Shown piece by piece: positions 53,355 to 62,644 of a stretch of DNA of 64,000 bases. Positions within the stretch are counted from its first letter, which is position 1. Every line of letters starts with the position of its first letter. Source of the DNA: Dyadobacter sp. 3J3 (lineage in GTDB: Bacteria; Bacteroidota; Bacteroidia; Cytophagales; Spirosomataceae). Below the pieces are notes generated by a model, which saw nothing but the letters and a program-made list of their open reading frames with translations, was not told the origin of the DNA and did not search any database. The translations under genes were made by a program, and so were the position numbers. The stretch is taken from the NCBI RefSeq assembly GCF_009801115.1, contig NZ_VTOL01000001.1:124001-188000 (forward strand). Reading direction: 5' to 3'.

Positions 53355-54982
53355 TTATAAAAAACCTAAAAACACACGCTCTCGGATATCTTTTCGCCTT
53401 TTTACTCGCAGGTATCCTGTTTTCTTCTTGCTCAAAAACTGAGAAAAAAGTCGCGACTGTGGCTGTACGTGATACGACCATCACGGTAAAAAATTCCTTT
53501 ACCGAATTATTCGTAGACAGCACAGAGCTCACGAGATTTTTGAAATCTTCACAAAACGATAGTATTTCATCACAGATCCAGAGCTTTTATAACCACAGAA
53601 ATTATCAGTTCGCCTGGTTTTTTCACGACGGACTTGCGGATTTTGCCACTACTTTTCTGGGTATGCAAAATGATTATATCCATTATTCCGGCGACAGCTC
53701 GCTTTATAATCCAGGACTGGTTTCAAGAATTGATTCCTTAAAACAATTGAAATCCGTTAATCCAAAAGATACATCCATAGTCAATACCGAACTGCTTTTA
53801 ACAGAGCAATTTTTCAAATATTCAAGTCGTGCTTATTCAGGCGATCTCAGGATTAATACACAAGAACTTGACTGGTACATTCCTAGAAAAAAAATCAATA
53901 CGGAGGGCTTTCTGGATTCTTTACTGAAAAATAAAGGAAAGAATTTATCAGCCTACGAACCTGTCAATAAGCAATATAACTTAATGAAAGAGAAACTATT
54001 AAGTTATTACCAGATCAACAAAGATGAAGAGTGGCCAGCTTTGACGGCAGCCACTAAAAAGTATAAAAAAGGAAATAAGTATCCTGATATTCCTGAAATA
54101 AAAAGACGCTTATTCGTATTCGGAGATTTGGCCACAGCTGATTCCTCAGCCGTTTTGGATACGGCCTTGGTAAGTGCAGTCAAACATTTCCAGATGCGTT
54201 TTGGATTGAAGCAAGATGGCCAGCCAGGCGCTTCCTTTTTCAGGGAAATCAATATCCCGATACAAGAACGTATCCAGCAAATATTGATCAATATGGAGCG
54301 CATTCGGTGGGTTCCGGCACAACCGGCAACCGATTATTTACTGGTTAACATCCCGGAATATAAACTGCATGTTTATGAAGAAGGCAAATTACTTTTTGAC
54401 ATGAATGTCGTGGTCGGTTCAGAAGCGCATAGTACGGTTATTTTTTCAGGGACCTTAAATCAGATTGTTTTCAGCCCCTACTGGAATGTACCGACAAGTA
54501 TTTTGAAGAAAGAAATCCTTCCGGGTATTAAAAAGAATAAGAATTATCTGGCCAAACATAACATGGAATGGAGCGGCGGTTCGGTAAGACAAAAACCAGG
54601 GCCGAAAAACTCTCTTGGACTAGTAAAATTTCTATTTCCAAACAGTTACAATATTTATCTTCACGATACCCCGTCAAAAAATCTTTTCGGCGAATCCAGC
54701 AGAGCGTTCAGCCATGGCTGTATCAGGTTGTCGGAACCAAAAAAGCTGGCGGAATTTCTGTTGAGAAAAGACAGTACCTGGACGGAAGAGAAAATTACAA
54801 CTGCGATGAATCTCGGAAAAGAAAAATATGTCCGTCTGCGCGGAAAGGCCGAAATTCCGGTATTTATCGGTTATTTCACAACCTGGGTTGATCAATACGG
54901 AAATCTTAATTTCAGAAATGATATTTATGGTCATGACAAAAAAATGGCTGAACGCCTTTTTAGTAAGAATGACCTTTTGTAG
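53351..54982 (+). CDS. L,D-transpeptidase (YcbB/LdtD-like)
   Basis: 543 residues. Lipobox LAGILFSSC (Cys26). A scaffold domain precedes a peptidoglycan-binding part (about 255-300, LVSAVKHFQMRFGLKQDGQP) and the YkuD catalytic domain (about 335-500: YKLHVYEEGKLLFDMNVVVG … FSHGCIRLSEP with catalytic Cys and His). It makes 3-3 crosslinks or links proteins to peptidoglycan. The ATG lies within the upstream gene's stop (ATGA), so the two are coupled. Confidence 0.92.
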   Translation: MIIKNLKTHALGYLFAFLLAGILFSSCSKTEKKVATVAVRDTTITVKNSFTELFVDSTELTRFLKSSQNDSISSQIQSFYNHRNYQFAWFFHDGLADFATTFLGMQNDYIHYSGDSSLYNPGLVSRIDSLKQLKSVNPKDTSIVNTELLLTEQFFKYSSRAYSGDLRINTQELDWYIPRKKINTEGFLDSLLKNKGKNLSAYEPVNKQYNLMKEKLLSYYQINKDEEWPALTAATKKYKKGNKYPDIPEIKRRLFVFGDLATADSSAVLDTALVSAVKHFQMRFGLKQDGQPGASFFREINIPIQERIQQILINMERIRWVPAQPATDYLLVNIPEYKLHVYEEGKLLFDMNVVVGSEAHSTVIFSGTLNQIVFSPYWNVPTSILKKEILPGIKKNKNYLAKHNMEWSGGSVRQKPGPKNSLGLVKFLFPNSYNIYLHDTPSKNLFGESSRAFSHGCIRLSEPKKLAEFLLRKDSTWTEEKITTAMNLGKEKYVRLRGKAEIPVFIGYFTTWVDQYGNLNFRNDIYGHDKKMAERLFSKNDLL

Positions 54983-54991
54983 AATTCAGCA

Positions 54992-55020
54992 AAAAAAGCC
55001 GGTAGGAAGCCGGCTTTTTT
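54992..55020. terminator. Bidirectional terminator between convergent genes
   Basis: aaaaaagccgg (54992-55002) / ccggctttttt (55010-55020), perfect 11-bp stem with a 7-base loop and runs of A and T on both sides. Serves the transpeptidase and the PfkB kinase. Confidence 0.9.
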
Positions 55021-55048
55021 ATTCTAAATATTTTGTCCTTAAATGAAA

Positions 55049-55954
55049 CTACAATCCAAATTGTAAAACGTTAAATCTTTCAGCAATACCATTTGTAAGA
55101 ACCTCTTCAACAGAAGATGCGTCACCGGAAAATGGTCCGGAAGAGCCAATTTTCAATGTAGCCATAGCTGCTCCATATTCTCCCGATTCTTCGATATCAC
55201 CGCCTTGTATTTTTTTGCTTAAATAACCTGCCATATACGTATCTCCACAGCCGGTTGCATCGATAATTGCTGTTGGTTTAAATGCCGGAATTTCGTGGAA
55301 TAATCCGTTCTTGAAAATCAACGATCCTTTACTACCAAGTGTAATAATTACTTCCTGAACACCCATATCAGCAAGTGCACGTGCACCTTCCTGAACATCT
55401 TTTCTTCCCGTAACCACTTCCATTTCATGCTCATTTGCTTTTAAAATAGAAACATAAGGAAGTGCCTCTTTTTTGTCAGCCCAATCGGTATAAAACACCT
55501 TTTTATTCTCAACATATCTTAAAAAACCCTGAATGTCAAGCGATACCAATCCTTTTGAAGACAATGATTTAATAAGGTCGACCGAAATATCATCGGAAAG
55601 CAAAGGCCCCAAATGATAGATCTTCGCGTCAATATCCGGCATTACCGAAACATCAAAAGGAGCTGCTTTTTGCAGAACATTTTGCTCTCTGTAATCCTGG
55701 TTTTCACTATAAATATTTTCAAAATAAACTGAATGCTCACTTGGTAAAGAGTGTATTTCAATACCATCGGTACGCAAGCCGGTCACGACATTCATTTCAC
55801 TTTGTGCCAAAGCAGTAATCAGCACATAATTGATATCGAATTGCTGGATAGCCTTGGAAAAATAGAAGGAAGTACCGCCAGGCATGTGTTTAACAGACTT
55901 GGTAGTTACTACTTTATCAAGCGTGATGTGACCTATTGTACAGATGTCATACAT
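55049..55954 (-). CDS. PfkB-family carbohydrate/nucleoside kinase
   Basis: 301 residues. N-terminal motif TIGHITLDKVV and PGGTSFYFSKAIQQF; C-terminal DATGCGDTYMAGYL with the catalytic Asp and anion-hole Gly residues. Substrate is a sugar or nucleoside; the family does not allow more. Single gene. Confidence 0.9.
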   Translation of the reverse strand: MYDICTIGHITLDKVVTTKSVKHMPGGTSFYFSKAIQQFDINYVLITALAQSEMNVVTGLRTDGIEIHSLPSEHSVYFENIYSENQDYREQNVLQKAAPFDVSVMPDIDAKIYHLGPLLSDDISVDLIKSLSSKGLVSLDIQGFLRYVENKKVFYTDWADKKEALPYVSILKANEHEMEVVTGRKDVQEGARALADMGVQEVIITLGSKGSLIFKNGLFHEIPAFKPTAIIDATGCGDTYMAGYLSKKIQGGDIEESGEYGAAMATLKIGSSGPFSGDASSVEEVLTNGIAERFNVLQFGL

Positions 55955-56213
55955 GATGTTCTAAATAATCGGTGTTAACAAAATATTATTAATGGTAACA
56001 ACGCTACAAAAGCAGTGCCAGATTTAGTAACTATACCAAATATTTACCATTATTCGAAAACCGCTTAAACGGCATTCATCTTAAACCAACAACATTGGTT
56101 TTGTTATAGTTCTTAAAAATCAGCAAATGAATGTCCAGAACTTTAAATCTTGCATTTTTCTACTTAACACACAGCCGGATTTACTTGATTATTGAATAAA
56201 ACAAAGAAAAAAA

Positions 56214-56253
56214 TAAGCGGACAAAGGAATAAAACAATTCCATCGCCCGCTTA
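56214..56253 (-). terminator. Two-part hairpin terminator
   Basis: taagcgg (56214-56220) pairs with ccgctta (56247-56253), and inside it ggaat with attcc. Just past the SCO stop on the minus strand. The spacer 55955-56213 shows nothing else. Confidence 0.65.
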
Positions 56254-56274
56254 AATAGTATTAAAATATTGCTT

Positions 56275-56901
56275 TTATTCTTTTAACAACGTCGCCAGAT
56301 CTTTGATCAGTTTTGCTGTTCCATCCTTTGTCGTGCCATCATACATTCCACGGATATGCCGGTCTTTATCAACCAAAACAAATGCGCCGCTGTGAATATA
56401 ACCGCCAGCCTGGGAAGAATCTTCCAGCGCACTTACCATATAATGCTTCTGTCCGATGTCATAGATTTTTTCTTTATCACCGGTCACAAACTGCCACATT
56501 TTTCCGGTCACACCCAGATCCGTTGCATATTTTTTTAATACTTCCGGCGTATCATGCTCGGGATCAATTGTATGCGACAGGATTTTTACATCCGGATTAT
56601 CCTTATATTCCTCGTACACGGTTAACATATTCTTCTTCATCACCGGACAAATGGTCGGACAGGTTACAAAAAAGAAATCGGCAACATAAACTTTACCCTT
56701 GAAATCCTTATCGCTAACAATTTCCTTATCCTCGTTAATAAAAGAAAAATCCGGGATGGTTGGATATACCGTCTGCTCCGTTTCCTTTCCATCCACAACT
56801 TTTTTTGTAACTTCCGGTTCTCCGTAAAAAGGTAATTTTTTCGTTTCGCAACTGCTGAAAAGTACCACCAGGGCAACAAAGCCCACTTTATATAATTTCA
56901 T
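56275..56901 (-). CDS. SCO1/SenC-family copper chaperone lipoprotein
   Basis: 208 residues. Lipobox VLFSSC (Cys18), then a thioredoxin-like fold with CPTIC (Cys81, Cys85) and a later His in YIHSGAFVLVD, the SCO copper triad. It delivers copper to the CuA site of cytochrome oxidase or guards thiols. It overlaps the upstream small lipoprotein gene by 4 bases. Confidence 0.92.
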   Translation of the reverse strand: MKLYKVGFVALVVLFSSCETKKLPFYGEPEVTKKVVDGKETEQTVYPTIPDFSFINEDKEIVSDKDFKGKVYVADFFFVTCPTICPVMKKNMLTVYEEYKDNPDVKILSHTIDPEHDTPEVLKKYATDLGVTGKMWQFVTGDKEKIYDIGQKHYMVSALEDSSQAGGYIHSGAFVLVDKDRHIRGMYDGTTKDGTAKLIKDLATLLKE

Positions 56902-57374
56902 TTTATTTTAGTTTTTCCAATAAACTGATTTGCATCCGACAGGCTTTTATTCATTTTCTCACGAACGCATTCTATTTTCTTCTTTTGATCTGCCACGTAA
57001 GAAGCTGCCTGAGTTTTGTCCAGTTTTTCCAGTGTATCAAATTTAAATTCGTGCATCCAGTTCATCATCGCCTTATCCGTACTATCGAGCTGAGACGTAA
57101 GTTTCAAAGCTTCTTCTTTACGCAATTTCAGTGCTTCGGTGGATTTCAGAGCCAAAAGACTATCTGTGCTTTTCATATCATTTTTAAGCTGTTTTTTCAA
57201 ATCCATCAGCTTGTCCATATGCGGCATAATGCTGTCATGAATCGCGAGCATCGCCTGTGTTTGATCATTTAAAGGAACTTCCATGTCGTGGTGATGTCCT
57301 TCTTTTGTTTCATTTGCTTTATTACAGCTATATAATGAAGTAATTGTCAGCGCAATGATTAGGTATTTTTTCAT
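56898..57374 (-). CDS. Small helical lipoprotein, SCO partner
   Basis: 158 residues. Lipobox TSLYSC (Cys17), then a His-rich stretch (KEGHHHDMEVP) and helices (MPHMDKLMDLKKQLKND … NWMHEFKFDTLEKLDK). The His/Met content (HHHDM, MPHMDKLM) would suit copper. It overlaps the SCO gene by 4 nt, so they are made together. Function is inferred from position. Confidence 0.65.
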   Translation of the reverse strand: MKKYLIIALTITSLYSCNKANETKEGHHHDMEVPLNDQTQAMLAIHDSIMPHMDKLMDLKKQLKNDMKSTDSLLALKSTEALKLRKEEALKLTSQLDSTDKAMMNWMHEFKFDTLEKLDKTQAASYVADQKKKIECVREKMNKSLSDANQFIGKTKIK

Positions 57375-57487
57375 TTATAATTCGTATTTATTTTAAAACA
57401 GACCTAAACTTTAATCAACAAACGCAGGACCGCAGCCACTAAACTACGCCATGATTTTATTCTCAAAAATCATAAATCCTGATAGCG

Positions 57488-57868
57488 TTAAGAAAATTTG
57501 GGCGGCCTTAATATTCGAAATTCAGGTGAAGTATAGCGAGTTAATTGATATTGAAAACAGGCCGTTTCAGATTGGAGCAAGTCACTGCAGACAAATGCAA
57601 ACTGTGTTTCAATTTGTGTAAAAAGTTGAAAAAGCGGCAAATTCTGAAGTCTTTGTGCTGTTTCCTTATCTTCCTGCTCCTTCTGCTGTTTCAGGATTTT
57701 TGCGAGGTAACATTTTCCATAACACATCGCCAGGGGCTGTTCGCGATTTTCACAAAGTGTTCTTGCGATAAATTCCTGATTCAAACGAAAATAAACGATC
57801 GTCCCCCACGGACTGATTGTGGGAAGCATGATTGAAAAAAGCAATAAGCCGGCTAGAAACGAACGCAT
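57488..57868 (-). CDS. Small membrane protein with C-x11-C-x3-C motif, copy 1
   Basis: 126 residues from the ATG at 57868. One N-terminal TM helix (FLAGLLLFSIMLPTI), then FRLNQEFIARTLCENREQ and PLAMCYGKCYLAKILKQQKEQED. Copy 2 at 61431 has the same core: LC-x-NR-x2-P-x3-C-x-GKCYL-x-K. The Cys spacing (C, then 11, C, then 3, C) suggests metal or haem contact. It follows a dihaem peroxidase gene by 15 bp. Confidence 0.65.
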   Translation of the reverse strand: MRSFLAGLLLFSIMLPTISPWGTIVYFRLNQEFIARTLCENREQPLAMCYGKCYLAKILKQQKEQEDKETAQRLQNLPLFQLFTQIETQFAFVCSDLLQSETACFQYQLTRYTSPEFRILRPPKFS

Positions 57869-57883
57869 GAAATGAGAAATCAA

Positions 57884-59023
57884 TTAAAAAGTATTACCAA
57901 TGCCAGGGTCTGAAAGTTGGGCGTTATTGATGAACTGATCATCACTTAATGTTTTCAAAAAGAGGATGATACTCTGTTTTTCAGCAGCAGTCAGAGCGAT
58001 TCCTACTTTTCCGTTTGGAAGTTTAAAAGTATCATCAAGTGTCGCCATCGACTGCATGTTATCCGTATAATGCGTAAGCACCTGATCCAGTGTCACAAAA
58101 CGTCCGTCATGCATGTAAGGAGCTGTAAGCCCAACATTTCTAAGACTGGGCACTTTGAATTTATAACGGTCGCTTTCAATTTTCGTAATGCCGTAACGTC
58201 CCTGATCGTCGATTTTTATTGGAGGCAAACCATTGTTCCGATAGCTGTAATCTGTAAATAAAGCTCCGCTATGACACGAAGAACAATGTTGTTGAAAAAG
58301 TGTCAATCCCGTTTTTTCAGCAGCCGTCAATGCTGCGGCGTCCCCGAGCACATAATAATCGTACTTCGAAGTGGCAGACACCATCGTCATCATAAATTGT
58401 GATAATGCCTTTCTGACTCTTTCCGATGTAATTTCCGTAGTTCCGTAGGCAGCCTTAAACATTTTTGGATAATCAACCTGAACCTTTTGGGTGGCAATTG
58501 GTGTAGCTTTGAGTTTCACCAGAATATCGTCCATCGTTTCGTCCATTTCCACTTTATTTTGGATAGGAAAAAGAGAAACCGAATCGAGCACATGCACATT
58601 TCCATCCCAGAAAAACGAAGTATTCCAGGCCATATTCTGAACGGTTGGAGCATTACGGGTTCCTAACTGATCATCCACACCGTGGCTCAATTCGTGTCCG
58701 TGATGTGTAAACGCCGTGGCCTGCTGGTGACAAGTCCCGCAGCCGATGATATTGGTTCGGGATAAAATGCCGTCGTAAAACAAATATTTTCCTAACAAAG
58801 CACCTTCAACCGTCAGCGGGTTTTTGGTAAGATCATAAACAGGATCAGGAAAATTTGCAGGCTTCACCCACCGCAAAGGCGTTGGCGCTGTTGGTTCCGG
58901 AATGGGATCGGTTGGCGTATCCTTTGATTTGGGTGAACAGGAAATATTCAGTTGCATAACAATAGCCAACGTACAAAAAAGTGTGCTGAACTTTTGTAAT
59001 ACAAGGAATAAGGAACGCGTCAT
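57884..59023 (-). CDS. MauG/CcpA-type dihaem cytochrome c peroxidase, copy 1
   Basis: 379 residues from the ATG at 59023; an ATG at 59044 adds seven. Lipobox-like Cys29 (QLNISC). Two haem motifs: CGTCHQ (Cys95-His99) and CSSCHS (Cys247-His251), each with family context (GKYLFYDGILSRTN, AFTHHGHELSHG, VPSLRNVGLTAPYMHDG). It is either a periplasmic hydrogen-peroxide reductase or a MauG/MbnH-type tryptophan oxidase; the neighbouring MbnP-like gene favours the latter. Copy 2 is at 60183. Confidence 0.9.
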   Translation of the reverse strand: MTRSLFLVLQKFSTLFCTLAIVMQLNISCSPKSKDTPTDPIPEPTAPTPLRWVKPANFPDPVYDLTKNPLTVEGALLGKYLFYDGILSRTNIIGCGTCHQQATAFTHHGHELSHGVDDQLGTRNAPTVQNMAWNTSFFWDGNVHVLDSVSLFPIQNKVEMDETMDDILVKLKATPIATQKVQVDYPKMFKAAYGTTEITSERVRKALSQFMMTMVSATSKYDYYVLGDAAALTAAEKTGLTLFQQHCSSCHSGALFTDYSYRNNGLPPIKIDDQGRYGITKIESDRYKFKVPSLRNVGLTAPYMHDGRFVTLDQVLTHYTDNMQSMATLDDTFKLPNGKVGIALTAAEKQSIILFLKTLSDDQFINNAQLSDPGIGNTF

Positions 59024-59059
59024 ATAATGTTGTTCAACTTTCAATTTTTAAGAATAAGC

Positions 59060-59899
59060 TTATTGTGCAGAAATATTTGGAGTAATTTCTCCAAAACTAA
59101 ACATGGATTTATAATTATTGGCCGCGTTTGAGGAGAGCGTAAAATCAAACATGATGCTTGGATTTTTTGCTATACTGATAGGCACCGGCCCGTTAAAAAC
59201 CTTTTGCACATCACCAATCAGTCGAACTTGCGGAACATTTTCGCTGGACACAATTGCTTTATTTCCTCCAAAATCGAGCTTCACGGTTTTGATATTATTT
59301 ACGGTTTTGGAATCATAGCCTCCAAAAAAGCCGATGTGATAGTAAAATTTGTTGTTGGCTGATCCTGCTTTTGCCGAAACTCCTTCCAATTTCAAAAAGA
59401 TATATCCCGAACTCCACGCCCAGTACATACCGCCATCTTCCGGATCGCCAGACGGATCCAGCGCACCAACTCGTTTATCAATTCCTGAAACACTGCGCAA
59501 ACTATCCACTCCGATAATATATTCCACACCGGTATAATTCCCTTCGGGCAACTGTTTTAATGTTACAATCTGAGATTTCGGATCCGATTCACGGATCAGG
59601 AAATAACTGGAATCCTGTGGAATTGTGTAGGTTTTACCATCATCTCGAACCAATTTTATGTTTGAAATAAAGTAGTTTAAGGTAGAAACGGTAAAGTCCT
59701 CACCGGAGCTGTTTGTGTATTTGGTACTATCCAATTTCAAATCCTGGGTACCAGATACATTGTCAAATTTCAATGTCAGTTTGCCTGTTCCTGCTACCAG
59801 GTCCGGATTATCGGTAACGTCATTTGAATCATCATTACAGGCAACAATGGAAACCGCGCAGATGAATGAAAGCAGGGATAAATAAATCAGTTTTTTCAT
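59060..59899 (-). CDS. MbnP-like lipoprotein
   Basis: 279 residues from the ATG at 59899. Lipobox VSIVAC (Cys21), then a beta-domain with VSTLNYFISNIKLVRDDGK … YFLIRESDPKS … YIIGVDSLRSVSGI, which matches the MbnP family. MbnP is a copper-binding partner that MbnH, a MauG-like dihaem enzyme, modifies at a tryptophan. It sits directly upstream of a dihaem peroxidase, as in that pair. Trp residues in MYWAWSSGYIF are candidates for the modified site. Confidence 0.82.
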   Translation of the reverse strand: MKKLIYLSLLSFICAVSIVACNDDSNDVTDNPDLVAGTGKLTLKFDNVSGTQDLKLDSTKYTNSSGEDFTVSTLNYFISNIKLVRDDGKTYTIPQDSSYFLIRESDPKSQIVTLKQLPEGNYTGVEYIIGVDSLRSVSGIDKRVGALDPSGDPEDGGMYWAWSSGYIFLKLEGVSAKAGSANNKFYYHIGFFGGYDSKTVNNIKTVKLDFGGNKAIVSSENVPQVRLIGDVQKVFNGPVPISIAKNPSIMFDFTLSSNAANNYKSMFSFGEITPNISAQ

Positions 59900-59904
59900 A
59901 TTAG

Positions 59905-60094
59905 CTACAAATATTACGGTGCGTTGCACCTTGGATTAGCGATGTGTTATGGTCTTTTCTACAAGTATTAGTGTGCTCTGCACCTTGCATTAAATTCTGA
60001 TTTGACAAATATTCTTAATCTGAATAAGGCGCAGAGCGTCGAAATATTTGTAGTAAGGCAAAAAAACAAATTATAATAAAGGTGCAGCGCACCG
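59905..60094. repeat. Cluster of four REP-like palindromic units
   Basis: Unit pattern: CTACAAATATTACGGTGC then a T-G-C-A-C-C turn. Copies: 59905-59932 (plus), 59959-59985 (plus), 60026-60053 (minus, aaggcgcagagcgtcg…tgtag) and 60079-60094 (minus, aaggtgcagcgcaccg, shortened). Two forward and two inverted copies make a nested palindrome. This looks like a REP/BIME-type element; no transposase is in the window. Confidence 0.7.
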
Positions 60095-60182
60095 CAATCA
60101 TTTAAATATATCTCCTATTTGAAAACGGCTAAACAAATGAATTAAATATAAATCCAGCCCCGAATACACCATTAATTTTATG

Positions 60183-61307
60183 TTAAAACGCAGACACTTT
60201 CGGAGCTGCAAGCGTTGGATTGATTAAAAACTTTTCATCATCCAGACTTTTAAGAAATGCAATCACTTTTTTCTTTTCTTCCTTCGAAAGTTTTATCCCG
60301 GTTTTGCCATTTTCCTGTATCAAAATCGGATCCAGCGTTTCCGATTTTATCACATTTTCCGAATAATGGTCCATCACTTCCTCCAGCGTTTTAAACCTGC
60401 CATCGTGCATATACGGCGCTGTAAAGCCAATATTTCTCAAACCCGGAACCTTGAATTTGTATTTATCCTTGTTAAGTCTTGTCACGTCAAATCGTCCGGT
60501 GTCGTCTGTTTTCAATGGTTTCAATCCATTATTTTTAAAACTATAATTGGTAAATAATTCACCGGCATGGCAGGTTGCACAGTTCTTTCTAAAAATCACC
60601 AATCCTTCTTTTTGATCAATATTTAAAGCATTATCATTTCCTGCAACATACTGATCATAAGGAGAATCGACTGAAACCATCGTAACCATAAACTGCGACA
60701 ACGCTTTCATCATTCTTATTGAATTAATTTCATTCGTTCCAAAAGCCGCTTTGAACATTTCAGGATAATTGACTGAATTTTTGCCCCGTGTTTTTTTTAT
60801 TTTGGTAATGACATTGTTTACACTTTCACCCATTTCAACCGGATTTTGAACTGGATTAAAAGGAACAAAATCAAGATCATGAACACCGCCGTCCCAAAAA
60901 AACACAGGATTCCAGGCCATATTCTGAATAGCCGGAGAATTGCGCTTGCTAAGCTGACCATGAATTCCCAGACTAAAACTTTGTCCCTGATGTGAAAAGG
61001 CCGCTTTTTGAATATGGCAACTTCCGCAGCTTATCTGATTGGTTTTGGACAAAACCGGATCATAAAAAAGTGTTTTTCCCAAAGCAACGCCTTCAACGGT
61101 CAATGGATTTTTTGACAAATTATAAACCGGATCAGGAAAATTCGCAGGTTTTTCCCATTTCAAAGGTGTTGGTTTCCAGGCTTCTGTTTTCGAGTTTTCA
61201 TTGGTGTGGCAATTAAAAAGCAAAAAAGGCAAAATCATCGTCAGTACCTGGTGAAAAATCCTGGTATGACGGGCAAATCGTAAAACTTTTAGGACTGTTG
61301 ATTCCAC
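60183..61307 (-). CDS. MauG/CcpA-type dihaem cytochrome c peroxidase, copy 2
   Basis: 374 residues. Lipobox-like Cys33 (LLFNC). Haem motifs CGSCHI (Cys94-His98) and CATCHA (Cys243-His247). About half identical to copy 1 by eye (KWEKPANFPDPVYNLSKNPLTVEGVALGK and RWVKPANFPDPVYDLTKNPLTVEGALLGK, quoted in pieces), with the same order of motifs. Followed by REP-like repeats and preceded by the second Cys-motif protein, repeating the copy 1 arrangement. Confidence 0.9.
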   Translation of the reverse strand: MESTVLKVLRFARHTRIFHQVLTMILPFLLFNCHTNENSKTEAWKPTPLKWEKPANFPDPVYNLSKNPLTVEGVALGKTLFYDPVLSKTNQISCGSCHIQKAAFSHQGQSFSLGIHGQLSKRNSPAIQNMAWNPVFFWDGGVHDLDFVPFNPVQNPVEMGESVNNVITKIKKTRGKNSVNYPEMFKAAFGTNEINSIRMMKALSQFMVTMVSVDSPYDQYVAGNDNALNIDQKEGLVIFRKNCATCHAGELFTNYSFKNNGLKPLKTDDTGRFDVTRLNKDKYKFKVPGLRNIGFTAPYMHDGRFKTLEEVMDHYSENVIKSETLDPILIQENGKTGIKLSKEEKKKVIAFLKSLDDEKFLINPTLAAPKVSAF

Positions 61308-61430
61308 AGTTTAGCGGGTTGCGGCTAATTCAGTACCGCATTCAGGTAAAGTATATAGTAATTGAAGAATACAGAAATATTCAGACGGATTAAACCAATC
61401 GTAAACAGATACTGCGTAAAAATAAATCAC

Positions 61431-61793
61431 TTAAACAAGTGGCGGATGGAAAATATCGGATGCCGGATTATGGGCGGTAAGCGAAGGATGGAATTGATAT
61501 TGAACAAAAGAACGGAGTTTAAACGGATTTTGCAAAGGACTAAAAATCAACATTTTATTATCCATAACCTGATATAGGAGATGAGACAAATAATCGTTTT
61601 CCGCTTGTCGCTCCTCTTTTTCTCTGGCTTCTTTTACTTTTTTGGTAAGGTAACATTTACCGTTACACAAAAGAATCGGTCTGTCGCGGTTAACACATAA
61701 ATTGGCGACGATGTAATCTTTGCGAACTTCAAAATCCAGATATAACAGCGGTAGCACCCATGCTTTTATCAGCATCAGTGTGAGCAAGCTCAT
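61431..61793 (-). CDS. Small membrane protein with C-x11-C-x3-C motif, copy 2
   Basis: 120 residues from the ATG at 61793; an ATG at 61877 gives 148. One TM helix (LLTLMLIKAWVLPLLYLD), then YIVANLCVNRDR, PILLCNGKCYLTKKVKEA and an acidic helix. Matches copy 1 at 57488. It sits 123 bp upstream of the second peroxidase. It may handle copper or haem for the peroxidase, but this is inferred. Confidence 0.65.
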   Translation of the reverse strand: MSLLTLMLIKAWVLPLLYLDFEVRKDYIVANLCVNRDRPILLCNGKCYLTKKVKEAREKEERQAENDYLSHLLYQVMDNKMLIFSPLQNPFKLRSFVQYQFHPSLTAHNPASDIFHPPLV

Positions 61794-62083
61794 GGCTATC
61801 CATTGTTTTTTTGAACTTTTCAATTCTTTAAAGCATAATTTGACCTTCAACAATTCGAAGAACACAAATATAAACACGAAAGCTTCATAACGATAAGCCG
61901 AAGCAGGATATTTCAGATTTTAAATTTCAAAACTGTGCTTTAAGAATTGCAACGAAATGCTGGATTTCAACGAACTTAATGTTGAAAGGACATTACTTTG
62001 TCATAAATTTTAATTGTAATTTTATATAAAATATCGTAGGATTGCATAACCTAAATTTAACCGGCACCGCTCTTAAACCTTCA

Positions 62084-62644
62084 ATGCCCAATCCTATCGA
62101 CTCAAATCAGGATGATTCTGAACTATGGAGTGCTTTTCGCGCCGGAGATGATGTAGCGTTTGGAAAAATTGCAAAACAATATTACCGGAGCCTTTTTGGT
62201 TACGGCGTCAAGTTTTCAAAAGACCGAGAGTTTGTAAAGGATTGCATACAGGATCTTTTTATGGAATTGTGGGCAAAACGGGAAACAATTGGTGATACCG
62301 CTTTTGTAAAATTTTATCTTCTCAAATCCCTTCGCAGGAAAATTCATCGCGAAAGTTTGAAACAACCCTGGCTCACGGACGACGACGATCTTGATTTTGA
62401 TGCTGAAAACCTTGGTGAAAATTCTATTGAGCAGCAAATCATTGACATAGAAACCAGTGAAGCCTTGCTAAAAATGCTCAATCAGCAAATCAATCTATTG
62501 ACCAAACGCCAGCAGGAAATTATTTATCTCCGCTTTTTCGAAAGTCTGGATAATGAGTCCATCGCTCAGGTTATGTCCATTTCAAAACAGGCCGTTGCCA
62601 ATCTCCTCTACCGCACCATACAAGAATTGAAAGATCGTTTGTAA
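62084..62644 (+). CDS. FecI-like ECF sigma factor
   Basis: 186 residues from the ATG at 62084; a TTG at 62042 could add 14. Sigma region 2 (AFRAGDDVAFGKIAKQYYRSL, FVKDCIQDLFMELWAKRE) and region 4 (LTKRQQEIIYLRFFESLDNESI, MSISKQAVANLLYRTI). It pairs with the FecR protein 109 bp downstream. Regulates an outer-membrane receptor (SusC-like) probably to the right of the window. Confidence 0.92.
   Translation: MPNPIDSNQDDSELWSAFRAGDDVAFGKIAKQYYRSLFGYGVKFSKDREFVKDCIQDLFMELWAKRETIGDTAFVKFYLLKSLRRKIHRESLKQPWLTDDDDLDFDAENLGENSIEQQIIDIETSEALLKMLNQQINLLTKRQQEIIYLRFFESLDNESIAQVMSISKQAVANLLYRTIQELKDRL

Noticed and set aside
59941..60060. Possible small RNA between the peroxidase units
   Set aside because: The structure is explained by the REP-like inverted units; no promoter or single terminator is seen.
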